Shown in pieces: positions 9,281-19,879 of a DNA stretch of 64,000 nt. The stretch's first letter is position 1; each line of letters starts with the position of its first letter. The DNA comes from JBBUX01 sp037445775 (GTDB lineage Bacteria; Actinomycetota; Coriobacteriia; Anaerosomatales; PHET01). A program made the translations under genes and the position numbers. The stretch lies in contig JBBIJX010000001.1 of the NCBI GenBank assembly GCA_037445775.1, forward strand, positions 1-64,000, in the 5' to 3' direction. The notes beneath the pieces are model-generated. The model ran no database searches and had not been told where the DNA came from. It saw only the letters and a program-made list of their open reading frames with translations.

Positions 9281-10300
<1,020 letters not shown>

Positions 10301-10783
10301 CTAGGATTCCCTGCCGCGCGTGAGCGCGATCTTTCCGGTTCGTGCCATCTCCTTGATGCCGTACGCGCGGAAGAGGTCCTCCATCGCGTCGATCTTGTCA
10401 GTCGCCCCCGTGGCCTCGATGGTCACCGAGTTCTTGCCCACATCGACGATCTTTGCCCGGAACACGTTGGCGATCTCGATGATCTCGTGACGCTTCTCCG
10501 GAGCGGCGTTGATCTTGAAGAGCACGAGTTCTCGCTCGACTGACTCTGACGGGTCTAGGTCATGCACTTTGATGACGTTGATGAGCTTATAGACCTGCTT
10601 GGTGATCTGTTCGATGGGCGTGTCAGCGGCCGAACAGACGATCGTGATGCGCGAGAGCGTCGGGTCTTCCGTCGTACCCACGGCGAGCGAGTCGATGTTG
10701 AACCCGCGCCTCGCGAAGAGCGACGTCACGCGCGTCAGCACGCCCGGCTTGTTCTCCACGACCACGGACAGTGTGTGCGTCAT
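10301..10783 (-). CDS. ilvN: Acetolactate synthase, regulatory subunit
   Basis: A 160-residue small subunit (IlvN/IlvH) of acetohydroxyacid synthase. It has an N-terminal ACT domain (VENKPGVLTRVTSLFARRGFNIDSL) that binds valine and a C-terminal domain that activates the catalytic subunit. The ATG at 10783 shares one base with the ilvB stop (TGATG), so translation is coupled to give matched amounts of the two subunits. An upstream extension of the open frame overlaps ilvB and is not conserved. Confidence 0.95.
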   Translation of the reverse strand: MTHTLSVVVENKPGVLTRVTSLFARRGFNIDSLAVGTTEDPTLSRITIVCSAADTPIEQITKQVYKLINVIKVHDLDPSESVERELVLFKINAAPEKRHEIIEIANVFRAKIVDVGKNSVTIEATGATDKIDAMEDLFRAYGIKEMARTGKIALTRGRES

Positions 10784-12552
10784 CACTCCCACACCTCCTC
10801 GAGGACCTCGTCGTCGAGCATCTCGCTCACCGGACACCCAGGGACTCCGCCGAGCATCTCGTCGATGCTCGCTCCGGGCGCGACCATCGGGTAGACGCAC
10901 TCTTCGCCCACCACGCGGCAGTCGACCACGGCGGGCCCGTCGTGATCGAACGCGGCAGTGAGCGCGGCGTCGAGCTCCTCTGGCACCTCTACACGCGTGC
11001 CGAAACACCCGTACGCTTCGGCGAGCTTGACGAAGTCCGGGCACTCCTGAGGCAGCACGCTCGCGCTATAGCGTCGCCCGTAGAAGAGCTCCTGCCACTG
11101 ACGGACCATGCCCAGGTAGCCGTTGTTGAGGATCACGACCTTGACCGGGTAGCCGTTGAGCTTAGCGGTGGCGAGCTCCTGGATGTTCATCTGGATCGAA
11201 CCGTCACCCGCGATGTCGATGACGAGCGCGTCCGGCCGGCCGGCCTGCGCGCCGATCGCCGCAGGTAGGCCGAACCCCATAGTGCCGAGCCCCCCGGACG
11301 ATACCCACGAGCGCGGGGAGCGGAGCGTGTAGTACTGACACGCCCACATCTGGTTCTGTCCCACCTCGGTGCAGATGACGGTCTCGCGGTCCTTCGTGAG
11401 CTCGTTGACGCGCTGCACGACATACTGCGGGAAGAGCGCACCCTCTTCGCCGGCACCGAGATGCGGCCCGTAGTGCAGCGGGAACTGCGCGCGCCACTCA
11501 TCGATGAGCTTGATCCACGATTCGGTCTTCGGCTCGTCCGCTCCCTTGCGCAGCTCCGCCACGATGCCGCCGAGCACGTTCTTGGCGTCGCCCACGATGG
11601 GCACGTCAGCGGGCTTGTTCTTGCCGATCTCGGCGGGGTCGACGTCGACGTGGATGATCTTCGCCTTGCTCGCGAAGCTCGAGAGCTTGCCCGTCACTCG
11701 GTCATCGAAGCGCACTCCCACTGCGACGAGCAGGTCCGTCTCGGTCATCGCGTAGTTGGTGTACTTGGCGCCGTGCATGCCCGGCATCCCGATCCAGAGA
11801 TGATGGTCCTCGGGAAACGCGCTCTTTCCCATCATCGTCGTGGCCACGGGGATCTGCATGAGCTCGGCGAGGTCCTTGAGCTCCTTGTACGCTCCGCCCG
11901 AGACGATGCCTCCGCCCACGTAGAGCAGCGGACGGCGCGCTCTGCTGATGAGCGAGACGGCCTGCTTGACCTGTTTGCTGTGCCCGCGGTAGGTGGGCTT
12001 GTATCCGGTCAGGTTGACGCTGGCCGGATAGTCGAAGTCGAGCTCGCCCTTGCTCACGTCCACCGGGACGTCGATGAGCACCGGCCCGGGACGTCCGGTG
12101 GTCGCGATGTGGAACGCCTCCTTGAACGCTTCGGGCAGTTCGGACGCGTCCTTGAGCAGGTAGTTGTGCTTGGTGATGGGCACCGTGATGCCGGTGATAT
12201 CGATCTCCTGGAACGCGTCGGTACCGATGACGGCGGTCGACACCTGAGCGGTGATGACCACGAGCGGGATCGAGTCCATGTACGCGTTCGCGATGCCGGT
12301 GATCGTATTGGCGGCCCCCGGCCCGCTCGTGACGAGCGCGACGCCACACTTGCCTGTCGCACGGGCGTAACCGTCAGCCGCGTGCACGCCGCCTTGCTCG
12401 TGCCGCGGAAGGACCGTGGTGATCTGCTTCGAATCGTAGAGCGCGTCGAAGATGGGGAGCGCGACGCCGCCGGGATAGCCGAAGAGGACGTCGACCCCCT
12501 CAGCCTCCAAACAGCGCACGAGCGCCTCCGCGCCTGTCATGCGTTCACTCAT
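10783..12552 (-). CDS. ilvB: Acetolactate synthase, catalytic subunit
   Basis: A 589-residue thiamine diphosphate enzyme that joins two pyruvates, or pyruvate and 2-oxobutyrate, in the first common step of branched-chain synthesis. It has the N-terminal domain with the catalytic Glu region ([20 protein letters not shown]), a central FAD-binding domain and the C-terminal TPP motif ([29 protein letters not shown]). The start [11 protein letters not shown] (ATG at 12552) overlaps the end of ilvD by eight bases. A longer open frame upstream lies inside ilvD and was rejected. Confidence 0.96.
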   Translation of the reverse strand: MSERMTGAEALVRCLEAEGVDVLFGYPGGVALPIFDALYDSKQITTVLPRHEQGGVHAADGYARATGKCGVALVTSGPGAANTITGIANAYMDSIPLVVITAQVSTAVIGTDAFQEIDITGITVPITKHNYLLKDASELPEAFKEAFHIATTGRPGPVLIDVPVDVSKGELDFDYPASVNLTGYKPTYRGHSKQVKQAVSLISRARRPLLYVGGGIVSGGAYKELKDLAELMQIPVATTMMGKSAFPEDHHLWIGMPGMHGAKYTNYAMTETDLLVAVGVRFDDRVTGKLSSFASKAKIIHVDVDPAEIGKNKPADVPIVGDAKNVLGGIVAELRKGADEPKTESWIKLIDEWRAQFPLHYGPHLGAGEEGALFPQYVVQRVNELTKDRETVICTEVGQNQMWACQYYTLRSPRSWVSSGGLGTMGFGLPAAIGAQAGRPDALVIDIAGDGSIQMNIQELATAKLNGYPVKVVILNNGYLGMVRQWQELFYGRRYSASVLPQECPDFVKLAEAYGCFGTRVEVPEELDAALTAAFDHDGPAVVDCRVVGEECVYPMVAPGASIDEMLGGVPGCPVSEMLDDEVLEEVWE

Positions 12553-14218
12553 AGAACACGGCCCCCTTGTCCGCGGACGTGACGAGCCTCGCGTAGCGCC
12601 CCAAGACGCCGGTCGTGACACGCGGCTCGGGTACGACGCGGACGACGCGGCGCTGCTCCAGCTCCTCGTCCGAGACATGCAGGGTCAGCGTGGCCGCGTC
12701 GATGTCGACGGTGATGGAGTCGCCCTCCGCCACGAGGCCGATCAGGCCGCCGGCGGCGGCCTCGGGGCTGACGTGACCCACAGCCGGTCCCTTCGTAGCG
12801 CCGCTGAAACGCCCGTCGGTGACAAGCGCGACACTCTTCGCGAGTTCGGGCATGCCGGAGATCGCACTCGTGGGAGTGAGCATCTCGCGCATGCCTGGCC
12901 CGCCCACGGGCCCCTCGTAGCGGATCACAACGACATCGCCTGCGACGATTCGGCCACCCAATATCGCGCTCACCGCGTCCTCTTCGGACTCGAAGACCCG
13001 TGCAGGGCCGGTGTGCACGCGCATCTCGAGCGGCACTGCGGACTGCTTCACGACAGCCCCATCAGGAGCGAGGTTGCCCCGCAGCACCCGCAGGCCCCCC
13101 TCGGGATAGTACGGGTCGCTCGTCGGACGGACCACGCGACCGTCCGGCCTGGGCGCTCCAGCCGCGATCTCACCCATCGAACGCCCGTCCACTGTCATGG
13201 CATCACGTTCGATGAGACCTGCCCGGTCGAGTTCGCCCATGATCACCGGGATACCGCCCGCCCAGTGAAGGTCCTCCATGTGCATGTCGCTCGCAGGGCT
13301 GATGCGCACGAGGTTAGGCGTGCGCGCGCTCACCGCGGCCCAGTCATCGAGCGTGACGTCGGCGCCCGCCTCGTGTGCGATGGCTGTGAGATGCAGCACC
13401 GTGTTCGATGAGCCGCCGAACGCCATGTCGAGAGTCATCGCGTTCCTGAATGCGGAGGGCGTCATGATGTCTCGCGCCGTGACGCCCCGCTCGAGCAACT
13501 CCATCACATGCATCCCAGCGCGTTTGGCAAGCCGAATCCGCTCCGAGAAGACGGCCGGGACTGTGCCATTGCCCGGCAATCCTATGCCGATCGCCTCCAC
13601 GAGGCAGTTCATCGAGTTCGCCGTGAAGAGGCCGGCGCAGCTGCCGCAAGTCGGGCACGCCCGCTCCTCGAGTAGCAGAAGGTCGTCCTCTGACATCTCG
13701 CCGGCCGCGACCTTGCCTACCGCGGTGAAGATAGTGTCGAGATCGACCGCCTCGCCGCTGAGTCCCCGTCCGGCGAGCATCGGCCCGCCGGAGATGACGA
13801 CAGTTGGCAGGTTCAGACGTGCGGCCGCCATGAGCATGCCGGGAGTGATCTTGTCGCAGTTGGGGATCATGACGACGGCGTCGAATGCGTGAGCTAGAAC
13901 TGCGATCTCGACTGAGTCGGCGATGACCTCGCGGCTCACGAGCGAGTAGCGCATGCCGGCGTGGTTCATCGCGATGCCATCACACACCCCGATGGTCGAG
14001 ATCTCAACCGGCGTGCCACCGCCCATGTAGACGCCGGCCTTCACGGCCTCGCCGATCTTGTCGAGCATCAGGTGGCCGGGGATGATCTCGTTCGCCGAAT
14101 TGATGACGGCGACGAGCGGACGTGCGATCTCGGTGTCCGTGAAGCCGTCCGCCTTCAGCAGACTGCGGTGCGGGGCCTTGGAGAGCCCACCCTTCATGCG
14201 ATCGCTCGCGTGCGCCAT
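12545..14218 (-). CDS. ilvD: Dihydroxy-acid dehydratase
   Basis: A 557-residue iron-sulfur dehydratase that turns 2,3-dihydroxy-isovalerate or -methylvalerate into the 2-oxo acids in the valine and isoleucine pathways. The cluster cysteines are seen in [10 protein letters not shown] and [15 protein letters not shown], and the C-terminal [19 protein letters not shown] block is complete. It is the first gene of the long amino-acid operon. A GGGGAGG ribosome-binding site precedes the ATG, and a ~340-nt leader with a strong promoter lies upstream. Confidence 0.96.
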   Translation of the reverse strand: MAHASDRMKGGLSKAPHRSLLKADGFTDTEIARPLVAVINSANEIIPGHLMLDKIGEAVKAGVYMGGGTPVEISTIGVCDGIAMNHAGMRYSLVSREVIADSVEIAVLAHAFDAVVMIPNCDKITPGMLMAAARLNLPTVVISGGPMLAGRGLSGEAVDLDTIFTAVGKVAAGEMSEDDLLLLEERACPTCGSCAGLFTANSMNCLVEAIGIGLPGNGTVPAVFSERIRLAKRAGMHVMELLERGVTARDIMTPSAFRNAMTLDMAFGGSSNTVLHLTAIAHEAGADVTLDDWAAVSARTPNLVRISPASDMHMEDLHWAGGIPVIMGELDRAGLIERDAMTVDGRSMGEIAAGAPRPDGRVVRPTSDPYYPEGGLRVLRGNLAPDGAVVKQSAVPLEMRVHTGPARVFESEEDAVSAILGGRIVAGDVVVIRYEGPVGGPGMREMLTPTSAISGMPELAKSVALVTDGRFSGATKGPAVGHVSPEAAAGGLIGLVAEGDSITVDIDAATLTLHVSDEELEQRRVVRVVPEPRVTTGVLGRYARLVTSADKGAVFYE

Positions 14219-14557
14219 GATTCGCCTCCCCTTCGATTTGGGTTGGCGGCGCCGCAGCCGACCGCACGACAGCCGCGTGGCGCCCGGAGTCCTCGGCAGT
14301 CCGCGAACTTACACGCGCGGCGGCGAGAGTGGGCACCCTCTCGTGCGGCAGGTAACGGATGCCACCGACCCGGTCTACTTGCCCCGGACGCCCGCGAAGA
14401 TCGTTCGCGCATAGGAGACGCCCGGACGTTGGCCCGAGTGGCTCAGGGGTGAGTTTCAAAGCGCCCCCGGCCGGGCTTCCACCGTGTCCCGGCTCTCTGC
14501 GGCGAGGGTTGGCCTCTAATGTTCCCCGTCAACGCCTGTCGTGCTGTGCGGTTGTAG
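14219..14557 (-). promoter_or_regulatory. Long structured 5' leader of the ilv operon, candidate regulatory RNA
   Basis: About 340 nt separate the probable transcription start from the ilvD start codon. On the minus strand this leader holds a perfect six-pair hairpin (GCCGGG...CCCGGC, 14494-14471) whose loop contains ACGGTGGAAG, then CGTCCGGGCGTCTCCTATGCG (about 14423-14403) and a CGCGAA-loop-TTCGCG hairpin (about 14410-14394). GGTGG loops followed by CGTC...CTATGC recall the antiterminator part of T-box leaders, but the stem I region would be only about 70 nt and no certain specifier loop is visible. I treat it as an unidentified leader RNA. No leader peptide rich in Ile, Leu or Val codons was seen. 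Confidence 0.4.
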
Positions 14558-14563
14558 GTGCGG

Positions 14564-14592
14564 AGTATAGTCGAGCCGCTCTAGAGCGGCAA
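14564..14592 (-). promoter_or_regulatory. Promoter of the ilv-ser-leu operon
   Basis: On the minus strand TTGCCG (14592-14587) and TATACT (14569-14564) are separated by exactly 17 bases, a good housekeeping sigma-factor promoter. It lies 40 bp past the stop codon of the upstream propeller gene and drives the leader in front of ilvD. Confidence 0.65.
14575..14590. promoter_or_regulatory. 16-bp perfect palindrome inside the ilv promoter (candidate operator)
   Basis: GCCGCTCTAGAGCGGC is self-complementary over its full length. It covers the end of the -35 hexamer and most of the spacer up to five bases before the -10, so a dimeric regulator bound here would block RNA polymerase. It could also form a six-pair hairpin with a CTAG loop after the upstream gene, but no T-run follows. 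Confidence 0.45.
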
Positions 14593-14631
14593 ACACCGCT
14601 GTCGGGCTCACAACCGGCTTCAAACCCTCTC

Positions 14632-15801
14632 TCAGCGCGCTCCGGTCGCGACGACGCGCCGGCCCGTGCCGTCGGGTCCGACGCGATAGAGAACGGTCGG
14701 CTCTCCCTGGAAGGCGTTACCCTCGACGTAGAACAGATACGCCCCTGACGGACTCCAGAAGCGGACGTACCCGTCGCGCCGTAGCGCGAGCCGCGATTCC
14801 GCACCACTGGGCAGCGCAAACAGGCTGATGCGTGAGTACCCGTCATCGCCAAGCGCGCTACCGGCGAGCGTCGACCCGTCCGGTGACAGCGCGAGCGTCG
14901 CCCACGCCGCGGGGACTTCGCCGGCAGGCGCCCCGGCAAGCCTCGTGAGGTGCGTACCGTCAAGGCCGACCGAGACGATCCGGGAATCGGGCTCGTCACC
15001 GTCGGCCACGACAGCGGTGTAGACCCGATCGTCCCCGGCGGCGACCCCGGTGACCGTGCCGGTCACGACCTTGATGCGTCGAAACGCCCCGCCGTCTCGC
15101 GACACCCACACGTACCCTCCGCTCGAGGCGATACCCCCTTCGAACACGGCTATCGTGCGTCCGCCGGGCGATACCGACATCGCGGTACCTTGTCGCAGCA
15201 TCGTGTCCTTGGTCCCATCGCGCCGCACGCGCCGCACCTCGTGACTTTGGCCTGTACGCCTCACGAACAGCACTGCCGCGGAGTCCGGGGTCCACACAAG
15301 GGCTTCGTCGACCGCTTCTCCCACACTCGTCGAGTGCCCGGTCTCGGTGTCGACCAGAACGAGGGAACCGTCTTGAACGATCGCGAGGGTACGGCCGTCC
15401 GGCGCGAGCGCGAACGGGCCCTCCGTCGCGCGGATGACCTGAGACGGGTTCTGTCCGTCTTCATCAGCGACGTAGACGGTCGCGCCGAGGCGGTAGGCGA
15501 TGCGTCCAGCACGCCGCTGCCCCGGAGTGCTCCCTGTGCTGCTGGTGGCGGTGGTGGAGCCGCCGTCCGTCGTCTGCCCGGCGGACGTGGGCTCTCCTGA
15601 CGGCGTCGGCACTACCGAGGGCATGACGGGCGCGGTGGTCTCCTGCGCGGGCTCGATCTCGGTCTGTGCGCGAGAGTCCGCTGGATCACGCTTCATGATG
15701 AGCCACGCGACGTCGGCGAGGAGCACGATCACGATCGCGACCCACAGCACGATCCAGGCGGTCCGCTTCGTACTGGAGACGTCCTGCTTCTCGACGTCCA
15801 C
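14632..15801 (-). CDS. Membrane-anchored TolB-like (PD40) propeller protein
   Basis: A 389-residue protein with a short cytoplasmic N-terminus, one transmembrane helix (about 13-35), a Thr/Ser/Pro-rich linker and a C-terminal beta-propeller made of TolB/PD40-like repeats (for example APDGRTLAIVQDGSLVLVD, SPGGRTIAVFEG, SPDGSTLAGSALGDDG, SPSGAYLFYVEG). No catalytic motif is visible. The GTG at 15801 was chosen because it lies after the stop of the dehydrogenase gene upstream; the open frame continues into that gene without conservation. It ends just before the ilv promoter. The function is unknown; binding of a surface ligand or partner is likely from the fold. Confidence 0.75.
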   Translation of the reverse strand: MDVEKQDVSSTKRTAWIVLWVAIVIVLLADVAWLIMKRDPADSRAQTEIEPAQETTAPVMPSVVPTPSGEPTSAGQTTDGGSTTATSSTGSTPGQRRAGRIAYRLGATVYVADEDGQNPSQVIRATEGPFALAPDGRTLAIVQDGSLVLVDTETGHSTSVGEAVDEALVWTPDSAAVLFVRRTGQSHEVRRVRRDGTKDTMLRQGTAMSVSPGGRTIAVFEGGIASSGGYVWVSRDGGAFRRIKVVTGTVTGVAAGDDRVYTAVVADGDEPDSRIVSVGLDGTHLTRLAGAPAGEVPAAWATLALSPDGSTLAGSALGDDGYSRISLFALPSGAESRLALRRDGYVRFWSPSGAYLFYVEGNAFQGEPTVLYRVGPDGTGRRVVATGAR

Positions 15802-15829
15802 CGGGCCGCACCCGCCTTCCCGCGCTGCC

Positions 15830-16921
15830 CTAAAGCGCCGCGATGAGCGCGTCAGCGTAAGCCTGCGTGCCCACGGAGCCCTCGGTCGAACCGGTGTTCG
15901 AACGCTTGATGTCGTAGGTGACCTTCTCGCCCTCGCCGATGACGCGGCGCACTGCGGCGAGGATGCGCTCCGCGGCATCGGTCTCGCCGAGGTGTCTCAG
16001 CATCAGCGTCGCCGACAAGATCTCCGCGGTGGGGTTCGCCATGTCCTTGCCCGCATACTTCGGCGCGCTGCCGTGTACCGGCTCGAAGACGGCGCACTCG
16101 TCTCCGATGTTCGCGCCCATCGCGATGCCAAGCCCGCCGATGAGCCCCGCCGAGAGGTCGCTCACGATGTCGCCGTAGAGGTTCGGCAAGACGAGGACGT
16201 CCCACCACTCCGGGTGCAGGACGAGCTGCATGCAGGTTGCGTCAACGATGTAGTCCTCGAACTCGATCCCGGAGTCCTTGTACTCCTCGGCGACCTGGCG
16301 GGCTACCTTCAGGAAGAGGCCATCGCTCATCTTCAGGATGTTCGCCTTGTGGACGGCGGTCACCTTCGTGCGGCCGTTGGCGATGGCGTAGTCGAATGCG
16401 TAGCGCACGATGCGCTCGGTACCGAACACGCTGATGGGCTTGAGTGACAGGCCGGAGTCCGGGCGGATGAAGCCCGCGCCCTTGTCCGCGGCGAAGCGGA
16501 TGAGGTCTGCGGCTTCCGCGCTCCCCTGCTCGAACTCGATGCCCGCGTAGAGGTCTTCGGTGTTCTCGCGCACGATCACGAGGTCGATATCGTCATAGCG
16601 CGCGCCGGATCCTGGAATCGAGAACGCCGGCCGCACACACGCGTATAGGTCAAGTTCCTTACGGATCGCGACATTCACTGAGCGAAAACCCGTGCCCACG
16701 GGCGTCGTGATGGGACCCTTGATGGCGACCTTGTTCTCTCGGATGGAGTCGAGGGTCGATTCGGGGAGCGGAGTGCCGAACTGCTCGATGACGTCGGCGC
16801 CGGCTAGGGCGACCTCCCACTCGATGTCGACGCCAGCCGCTTCGACGACGCGTCTCATCGCGGTTGTGAGTTCGGGGCCGATGCCGTCGCCGGGGATGAG
16901 GGTCACGGTGTGCTTGGACAT
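15830..16921 (-). CDS. NAD-type isocitrate/homoisocitrate dehydrogenase family protein
   Basis: A 363-residue beta-decarboxylating dehydrogenase. The start has [12 protein letters not shown], the substrate loop reads [26 protein letters not shown], followed by [11 protein letters not shown] and the [15 protein letters not shown] and [19 protein letters not shown] motifs. The substrate loop fits NAD-dependent isocitrate or homoisocitrate dehydrogenases and not the isopropylmalate enzyme LeuB. It may therefore complete a pathway with the (homo)citrate-synthase-like enzyme and aconitase-type pair at 27283-30349. The ATG at 16921 has GGAGGAG nine bases upstream and was preferred to a TTG 18 bases earlier. 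Confidence 0.88.
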   Translation of the reverse strand: MSKHTVTLIPGDGIGPELTTAMRRVVEAAGVDIEWEVALAGADVIEQFGTPLPESTLDSIRENKVAIKGPITTPVGTGFRSVNVAIRKELDLYACVRPAFSIPGSGARYDDIDLVIVRENTEDLYAGIEFEQGSAEAADLIRFAADKGAGFIRPDSGLSLKPISVFGTERIVRYAFDYAIANGRTKVTAVHKANILKMSDGLFLKVARQVAEEYKDSGIEFEDYIVDATCMQLVLHPEWWDVLVLPNLYGDIVSDLSAGLIGGLGIAMGANIGDECAVFEPVHGSAPKYAGKDMANPTAEILSATLMLRHLGETDAAERILAAVRRVIGEGEKVTYDIKRSNTGSTEGSVGTQAYADALIAAL

Positions 16922-17012
16922 GGGTGCGAACTCCTCCAAGAGTGACGAGGGCGAGCAGCACGCACGCCCGAACGAGCGCGACCGGCAACCGTGCGCCGGC
17001 TCGCGCTTTCAG

Positions 17013-17018
17013 ATTGTA
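17013..17018 (-). promoter_or_regulatory. Probable -10 element of the dehydrogenase gene
   Basis: TACAAT on the minus strand, about 92 bp upstream of the dehydrogenase start. The -35 is weak (TTGCTG at 20-base spacing or TGGCAA at 16). The gene upstream ends at 17056, so this gap is the only place for a separate promoter. Confidence 0.4.
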
Positions 17019-17055
17019 GCGCTAGCCAGCGTCATTGCCAGCAACGGCCGTCACT

Positions 17056-18054
17056 TCAGCGGACTCGCACGGTCGTTCCGTTCGGCACAAGCCGGGCGAA
17101 CTCGCGAACAGCGCTGTTGTGCATGCGAATACAGCCTTGGCTCGACGGCATGCCTATGCTCCAGCACGCACCGGGCGCGTGACCGTGGATGTAGTAGCCG
17201 CTGAAGCGCTGGCCCGAACTCGCCACGCGCCGCAGCGGCCGCCGCAAGGGGCCCCACGCGCCGCTCGAGGGCAGCGAGGGGCCGATCTTGAAGGTGCCGG
17301 CGGGTGTGGGGGCGCCCTTCATGCCCACGGCGATCGGCCACGCCCTCACCACCCGGCCCCCGGAGACATAGAACATCCAGAAGCGGCTCCGGTAGATGAA
17401 CACGTAGCGTGATGTGCGCGGCGTGTCCGCGCCTAGGTTGTACACGCGGGCGACGGTGGAGTCCGTCGCCCACCCGAAGCCGTTCCCTGGCCGCACCTCG
17501 ACGGTAGCGCGACCGAACGGCACCGCGACCGGCGGCACCGTGAACCAGCCGTCGGCGCCGGGCGGAAGCGTCGCGACCGACGACCGCAAGGTTTCGCGGA
17601 CATACGTCTCGACCCGCGTCACGGGAACACCCGCTTCGCCTGAGAAGGCCCAGCGCGGCGCAACGACTTCGTTTCTCACGACCGATAGCATCGGCGCTCG
17701 CGGTCGAAACTCACCTGGGTCGAGAGCGATCGATTGCGACCACATCACCGTGTCTGAGATGCCGAAGGCGGTAACGGTGACTGTGGTCGTCGTGGCGAGC
17801 TGAATCGGCGCGAAGAGCGCCTCCGCAGAGGCGTAGCAGTTCACGACCTCCTCGGCGCCGAGCCCGTCTGTGAGCATGACTCGCGCCGTCCCGGGGTCGC
17901 AGCGCGCGGCAAGTGTGACGGCGCCGGCTTCGTAGTCCACCCGAGCGATGTAGACCCCGCCCTCAGTGGCGCACGCAGAGCTCGGCCTCGTGGCGCCGGA
18001 TAGCAGCAGTAGCAGCCCGGACAGTGCGAGCGCGCGCAAGATCCCGAGTCTCAT
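17056..18054 (-). CDS. Secreted L,D-transpeptidase (YkuD domain)
   Basis: A 332-residue secreted protein with a signal peptide (about 1-28), an N-terminal beta-rich region of about 180 residues that I do not recognise, and a C-terminal YkuD domain. The catalytic signature is clear near the C-terminus: the HGHAPG histidine region followed by SSQGCIRMHN with the active-site Cys. Such enzymes form 3-3 peptidoglycan cross-links or attach proteins to the wall. The start overlaps the end of the small secreted protein gene by four bases (ATGA), so the two are co-expressed. Confidence 0.9.
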   Translation of the reverse strand: MRLGILRALALSGLLLLLSGATRPSSACATEGGVYIARVDYEAGAVTLAARCDPGTARVMLTDGLGAEEVVNCYASAEALFAPIQLATTTTVTVTAFGISDTVMWSQSIALDPGEFRPRAPMLSVVRNEVVAPRWAFSGEAGVPVTRVETYVRETLRSSVATLPPGADGWFTVPPVAVPFGRATVEVRPGNGFGWATDSTVARVYNLGADTPRTSRYVFIYRSRFWMFYVSGGRVVRAWPIAVGMKGAPTPAGTFKIGPSLPSSGAWGPLRRPLRRVASSGQRFSGYYIHGHAPGACWSIGMPSSQGCIRMHNSAVREFARLVPNGTTVRVR

Positions 18055-18551
18055 CGGCGCACCGTGACACTGTAGACCTTGCCCGAGCGCACCCAGAACT
18101 CGGTGGCCGGACCAGCGCCGACCACGTAGCGCGTGTAGACAGCGCCTCGCCGACGCTTCGCGGTCGGATAGCTCGTGCGGAGCGCGGTCTCGGTCGATCC
18201 GACCCTGATGCCCTTCGTGGTCACGTAGCCGCTCGAATAGACCGTCAAGTTGAACGTCGTCTTCGCGCGGTTCGAGTACATGATGAGTGGATAGCGCCCG
18301 CCACCCATCGACTTGCCGAACGAGTGGATGTAGACGGTGCGTGTCGACCCGTCGGCCATCCTGTACTGTCGATCCACCACGGTCTTGGCGGGCTTCCCGA
18401 GCTTCGACAGGTTGTACGTCACTGACCTTCCGAGTCGTGCGCTGCCCACTCCTTTGCCCTCGTACACCTTGACTGTAGCGTGCGCTGCGGGGGCGAGGCC
18501 GAGCGCAAGTGCCACCGAGCAGATGAGCACCGTGCCGTAACTTCGCGTCAT
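18051..18551 (-). CDS. Small secreted protein of unknown function
   Basis: A 166-residue protein with a clear signal peptide (about 1-26, ending AHA). The mature part has two similar halves, VGSARLGRSVTYNLSKLGKP and IRVGSTETALRTSYPTAKR. These are phrases found in small secreted actinobacterial proteins whose two repeats each set a G-x-T/S helix after a short strand. No catalytic residues are evident. It is translationally coupled to the L,D-transpeptidase, so a role in the cell wall is likely, but its activity is unknown. Confidence 0.7.
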   Translation of the reverse strand: MTRSYGTVLICSVALALGLAPAAHATVKVYEGKGVGSARLGRSVTYNLSKLGKPAKTVVDRQYRMADGSTRTVYIHSFGKSMGGGRYPLIMYSNRAKTTFNLTVYSSGYVTTKGIRVGSTETALRTSYPTAKRRRGAVYTRYVVGAGPATEFWVRSGKVYSVTVRR

Positions 18552-18700
18552 TCGATGCCCTTTCGTCGCATGCTTCGTTTCAGGCGCCGACGGAACGGAT
18601 CCGATCCGCAGTCATATGCTATGCGCCAGCTGCCTCAATGCTAGCATTCCACCATGCGCGCACTCTGAACAGATCAACGTGCGGGGAGCACGCAGTCGCG

Positions 18701-19879
18701 ATGGACGACAAAAGACTCGACGAAGCAGAGCCTGACAGCGCACGGCCCAAGGCGGCCACGGCGTCGGCTGTCCGCGTCGCATTGCGCTTCGCAGCTTGCG
18801 TCCTGGCTCTTGCTGCCGTCGACGCAACGGTGTCACGATTCGTTCCCGCTCCGGACTTCAGCCGGGATTGGCGCATGCCACGCGCCCTTCCCACATCAGA
18901 ACTCCTTCCTGCCGTCGAAGACCTCGAGTCCACCGCTTGCGACGCAAAGAGCCCTGTCGTCGTGTTCCTCGGCGCATCGCCCACGTGGGGTGACGCGGTC
19001 GACGAGGCGCGGGACACCGTTCCGGCGTCATTCGGAAGAGCGGCCCGTGAGGGGACCTCCTCTCCCATCGTCTACAACCTAGCAGCCAACGGGCAGCTGG
19101 TCGGCGACGGCTACTTCATCGCACGCCGCGTCGAAGACGATGCTGACCTGTTGTTCGTACAGCTCACATATCACGCCTTCAACGCCGACTGGCGCGAGCA
19201 GGAGCGCATGCGCTATCCCGAGCTACCCGGCCTCCTCGGCGTTCCGATGAACGCCGATCTGGCCGCCGTCCTCGACATCGATCCCACACGCCGACCCGAC
19301 GTCACCGGTATGTTCGACCGCGGCCTTCGTTCGACGTGGCGTCTGTACGGGGCGCGCGATGCACTCGCTTCCCGGCTGCTGGGCGCAACTCCTGAGATGT
19401 GCGCACGCGAAGGCTGGCAACGGCTGCTCGACCCGGCGCTCGCCGACGCGGAGAAGGATGACACGGGGCTCACGCCGGTCGAAGAGCTCCCACCCGACCG
19501 GCAGATGATGATCATCGACGAGTTCGCCGCAGCCGCGGACTTTCGCGTGCGCACGACCGACAGCGAGACGCGGATGCTCGAGAGGCTTGCTACCGCCCTC
19601 GCGCAAGCGGATACGCGCACCATCTTCTACATGGCACCGATCAACATCGATGCGCTGGAGTCGTACGAGGCCTTCGACTGGACCCGCTACGCCGAGAATG
19701 TGGCGACACTGCGCCGCATCGTCGAGGCGAAGGGCCATCGATTCCACGACCTGAACACCGGCCTCTCGCTGCCATCTTCCGCGTTCGCCGACATCAGCCA
19801 CACCACCGCAGCGGGCAACAACCTGGTCGGCGCAGAGCTGTGGAGACTCGCCAGCGCGCCCACGGGTGATCCGCTGTGA
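18701..19879 (+). CDS. Membrane-anchored SGNH-type acyltransferase (DltD/AlgX-like role)
   Basis: A 392-residue protein with an N-terminal transmembrane helix (about 24-46) and an extracytoplasmic SGNH-hydrolase-like domain. The nucleophile is Ser93 in VVFLGASPTWGD and the acid/base pair is D364-I-S-H367 near the C-terminus, so all parts of a Ser-Asp-His triad are in place. Proteins of this layout beside an MBOAT take an acyl group from the membrane side and pass it to a surface polymer. The stop overlaps the MBOAT start by four bases (GTGA). The ATG at 18701 was chosen; the ribosome-binding site (GGGGAG, 13 bases away) is weak. The acceptor polymer is unknown. Confidence 0.75.
   Translation: MDDKRLDEAEPDSARPKAATASAVRVALRFAACVLALAAVDATVSRFVPAPDFSRDWRMPRALPTSELLPAVEDLESTACDAKSPVVVFLGASPTWGDAVDEARDTVPASFGRAAREGTSSPIVYNLAANGQLVGDGYFIARRVEDDADLLFVQLTYHAFNADWREQERMRYPELPGLLGVPMNADLAAVLDIDPTRRPDVTGMFDRGLRSTWRLYGARDALASRLLGATPEMCAREGWQRLLDPALADAEKDDTGLTPVEELPPDRQMMIIDEFAAAADFRVRTTDSETRMLERLATALAQADTRTIFYMAPINIDALESYEAFDWTRYAENVATLRRIVEAKGHRFHDLNTGLSLPSSAFADISHTTAAGNNLVGAELWRLASAPTGDPL

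Noticed and set aside
14430..14490. tRNA-like D-arm string (GAGTGGCTCAGGGGTGAG) on the plus strand
   Set aside because: No acceptor stem, anticodon arm or T-arm can be formed around it; the bases are better explained as part of the ilvD leader on the minus strand.
14395..14490. A definite T-box riboswitch before ilvD
   Set aside because: Only fragments of the antiterminator pattern match, the stem I region is too short and no specifier loop was found, so it is reported only as an unassigned leader.
15830..16921. leuB (isopropylmalate dehydrogenase)
   Set aside because: The substrate-loop sequence [18 protein letters not shown] fits isocitrate or homoisocitrate dehydrogenases; LeuB has a different loop.
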